Source: Valencia hispanica (lineage: Eukaryota > Chordata > Actinopteri > Cyprinodontiformes > Valenciidae). From it: 64,000 bases of DNA. Positions 61,898 through 64,000 of the stretch are shown here, one piece after another (within the stretch, counting starts at the first letter, position 1; every line of letters starts with the position of its first letter). A program made the position numbers and the translations under genes. A model generated the notes under the pieces. It did not search any database and was not told where the DNA came from. It was given only the letters and a program-made list of their open reading frames with translations. The stretch lies in contig OY747705.1 in NCBI GenBank assembly GCA_963556495.2, positions 10,644,501 through 10,708,500 of the forward strand, written 5' to 3'.

Positions 61898-62829
61898 TAG
61901 ATTATCATGTCCAGGCTGACTCAGAATTTACACAAACAAACACAGCGTTCTGTTTTGTTGTTCTCTACACCTCCTGGTGTTCAGAATTGCCAAAACACCA
62001 TAGTATATCAACTAGCCCTGCAATTAAAACATCTAGTGCCAAAAGCTGCATTGACTACTAATTACATCGACTATAGAGCACCGTTCTGGTGAAAGGATCT
62101 GGGGCTGATGTTGGGCTGACCAATCACAGATGTGTGCTCTCCGTTGCGTTCGATGGATAGTGGAAGAAAATTGGGCTCTACTCTATCTGTACTTGCATGG
62201 CCCTTGCGTCGACGGATAATGGCGCTGCATGTCTCCGCACCTCCGCTGACGGGGAAGTATAAATTAGGCTTAACTTCGCTGGGGTTCTATGAGGACCAAG
62301 CAAGGCTGAAAACACAAAGTCAGAAGACTGTCGGTCACTGATTGGCTAGAAGTTGGAGTCACTGGTTACGTTACATGAGGGAATCTATTAACAACAATCG
62401 GACCGCCATTTTTAACACTGCAGCAACTGGAAGTGTGTAGTTTTCACACAAGAACAATGGCGACATCAAAACCAATGCCATGGTCCAATCTGGAATGGCA
62501 GGCAAATTTTCTTTTGCGTATTTTTGCCCACTATAGCAGGCTAACATTAGCATTAGCTTACCTTCACAAGTGGTCTAGCTCGTATCCTGATTTATGGCGT
62601 CCCCCACTCTCCATCACTTTTCCAGAATATTTCGCCTTGCCGCCCACGGCCTTTTCTCTGTCTCTTGTTTTTTGGAGTCTGACAAAAGCCGTAGACTGAG
62701 CTGAATATTGATTATCGCTGCCGTGTCCTCCATCGTTGTTTTGTTGAACGCGTCGTGTAGCTACAGATCATCACTTCGCACTGCTTTTTGTACTCTGGGG
62801 TCGCCCACCATATGACGAGCCCACCCAGA

Positions 62830-63240
62830 GCGTTTGAAGCAGGATAACGATATATCCCAAGCTTCGAACATCTTCAGACATGGAACTCTGTTCAGTCCAT
62901 CATTCAAAAACAAAATAACTGCAAACCTACTAAGACAAGATCTTTTACCACAAATGAGGTATCAAGGAAAATAACATTAGTCAAAGAAACAGTCAAAAGG
63001 GCCATTGTAAAGCTGAAGGAGCTACAGAGATCCAGAGCTCAGGTGGGAGAGTCTTTCGACAGTGTAGCTGTTAGTTGTGCACCTTTCAAATCTGGCTTTT
63101 ATAGAAGAGTGGCGAGAAATAAGTCATTGCTTAAAAAAGGCAGTTTGCCACAAATATTGTTGGTGACGGAACAAACATGGGGAAGAAGGTGCTCTAGTCA
63201 GATGAGAAGAAAATTGAAGTTTTTGGCCTTTCCTTCAAAA
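62830..63240 (+). mobile_element. decayed Tc1-like transposase fragment
   Basis: Plus-strand wording of the central Tc1 transposase (CAGAGATCCAGAGCTCAGGT at 63026, CATGGGGAAGAAGGTGCTCT at 63176). Frames broken; no termini. Confidence 0.55.
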
Positions 63241-64000
63241 AGCTATGTATGGCAAAAACATACAAAAATAGAAAAAAAAAACAATAAAATACATTTAGGT
63301 CTGTGGTTGTAATGTAACAAAATGTGAATAACTCCAAGGCCTATAAATACATTTCTAAATTTAATTTCATTAAACACAATAGTTGCTTTTCATATAATAC
63401 TTGTATAAATCACAACAGAAAGACACCAGAAAAAAAAAAAATCGGAAGAGAGGTAGGTTCACATTTCTGTATGACAAGACTTTATGACCACAACATTTAC
63501 ATGATTCATTTAAGATTCTCTGAGATTGTTATTGGACCGAACACTCGTTCTTTGCTCTAAAGTTTCACATCGTTTCATTTGATCAGTTTTTCCATCACAT
63601 TTACTCAACGTTTGGTACACGGAGCTGATTTCTGCACAGTCAAACACAACTGTGCTTTACTTCGCTTTTTAACGTTTAACCTTTCAGGACATATTTAAAA
63701 TTCCTCTGGTTCTCATCAGGACTTTGAATTCTGTATATAATCAAACGACCTGAGACAACCACACAAAACATCTTGTAGTTATGAAGGTTTACAAAATCTA
63801 ACCCTAAAGGCAGAAATATACCCTTACCGCTACCATATGGGGGTCAATAGCAGCCAGGTGCTGCTAATCAAATGCACTTCATCACATCACCACCAATCGC
63901 GAGCACATGTACCGAATCAGAGGTTTTGCCGCCAGTTTGCAGCACTGCAACATTCAGCTGTGTGTTAACTCAAGATAGAAAGACATCAGCAATGCTGCCA

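Larger units (their letters stand above)
60251..64000 (+). other. right end of window, no further espnl exon recognised
   Basis: Apart from the repeats listed separately I see no exon here. I searched by eye for the Pro-rich region and the EWKRQVMVRK-type segment expected in the espin family, on both strands, and did not find them. This is presumably espnl intron. Confidence 0.4.

Overview
This window is vertebrate nuclear DNA, almost certainly from a ray-finned (teleost) fish. It carries intron-rich genes whose exons match vertebrate protein families, with introns full of fish-type transposons: Tc1-like elements with TA target duplications, L2/Maui- and Rex-like LINE 3' ends, and small hAT-type elements. 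Species cannot be told from the sequence. There is no bacterial-style gene content, CRISPR array, tRNA or rRNA that I can recognise.

Three protein-coding genes lie head to tail on the + strand. (1) About 509-27243: the 3' two thirds of kif1a (kinesin-3 motor), from the FHA domain through the stalk to the C-terminal PH domain and stop, followed by a long presumed 3'UTR to about 29.9 kb. The motor domain lies left of the window. Besides 31 constitutive exons I see three phase-neutral optional exons: 99 codons at 5270-5566, 72 codons at 11640-11855 and a 27-nt microexon at 16377-16403. (2) 32823-43207: complete scly (selenocysteine lyase), 12 exons, 440 codons, with the PLP lysine and catalytic cysteine present. 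(3) From 43938: the first five coding exons of espnl (espin-like ankyrin/actin-bundle protein of sensory hair cells); the rest lies to the right of the window or was not recognised. The order kif1a-scly-espnl agrees with these genes sharing the human 2q37 region.

The genes act in separate processes (axonal vesicle transport, selenium recycling, stereocilia length control), so this is conserved synteny, not an operon or joint system. Between and inside them: Tc1-like copies at 1765-3340, 7849-8965, 25640-27150, 32958-34224, 36368-37947, 40589-42072 and 55062-57105 plus shorter relics; LINE copies at 22090-22870, 30060-30905, 38498-39585, 45754-47022 and 48233-50945; palindromic or long-TIR elements at 24264-25130, 26609-26951, 33263-33984, 34401-35123 and 61534-61897; and microsatellites (TA)n at 14799 and (ATTT)n at 54156.

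I found no convincing undescribed biological system. The observations most worth following are the optional kif1a exons, two clear GC-AG introns in kif1a, two direct L2 repeats flanking an out-of-frame espnl exon, and transposon ends placed within tens of bases of functional splice acceptors.
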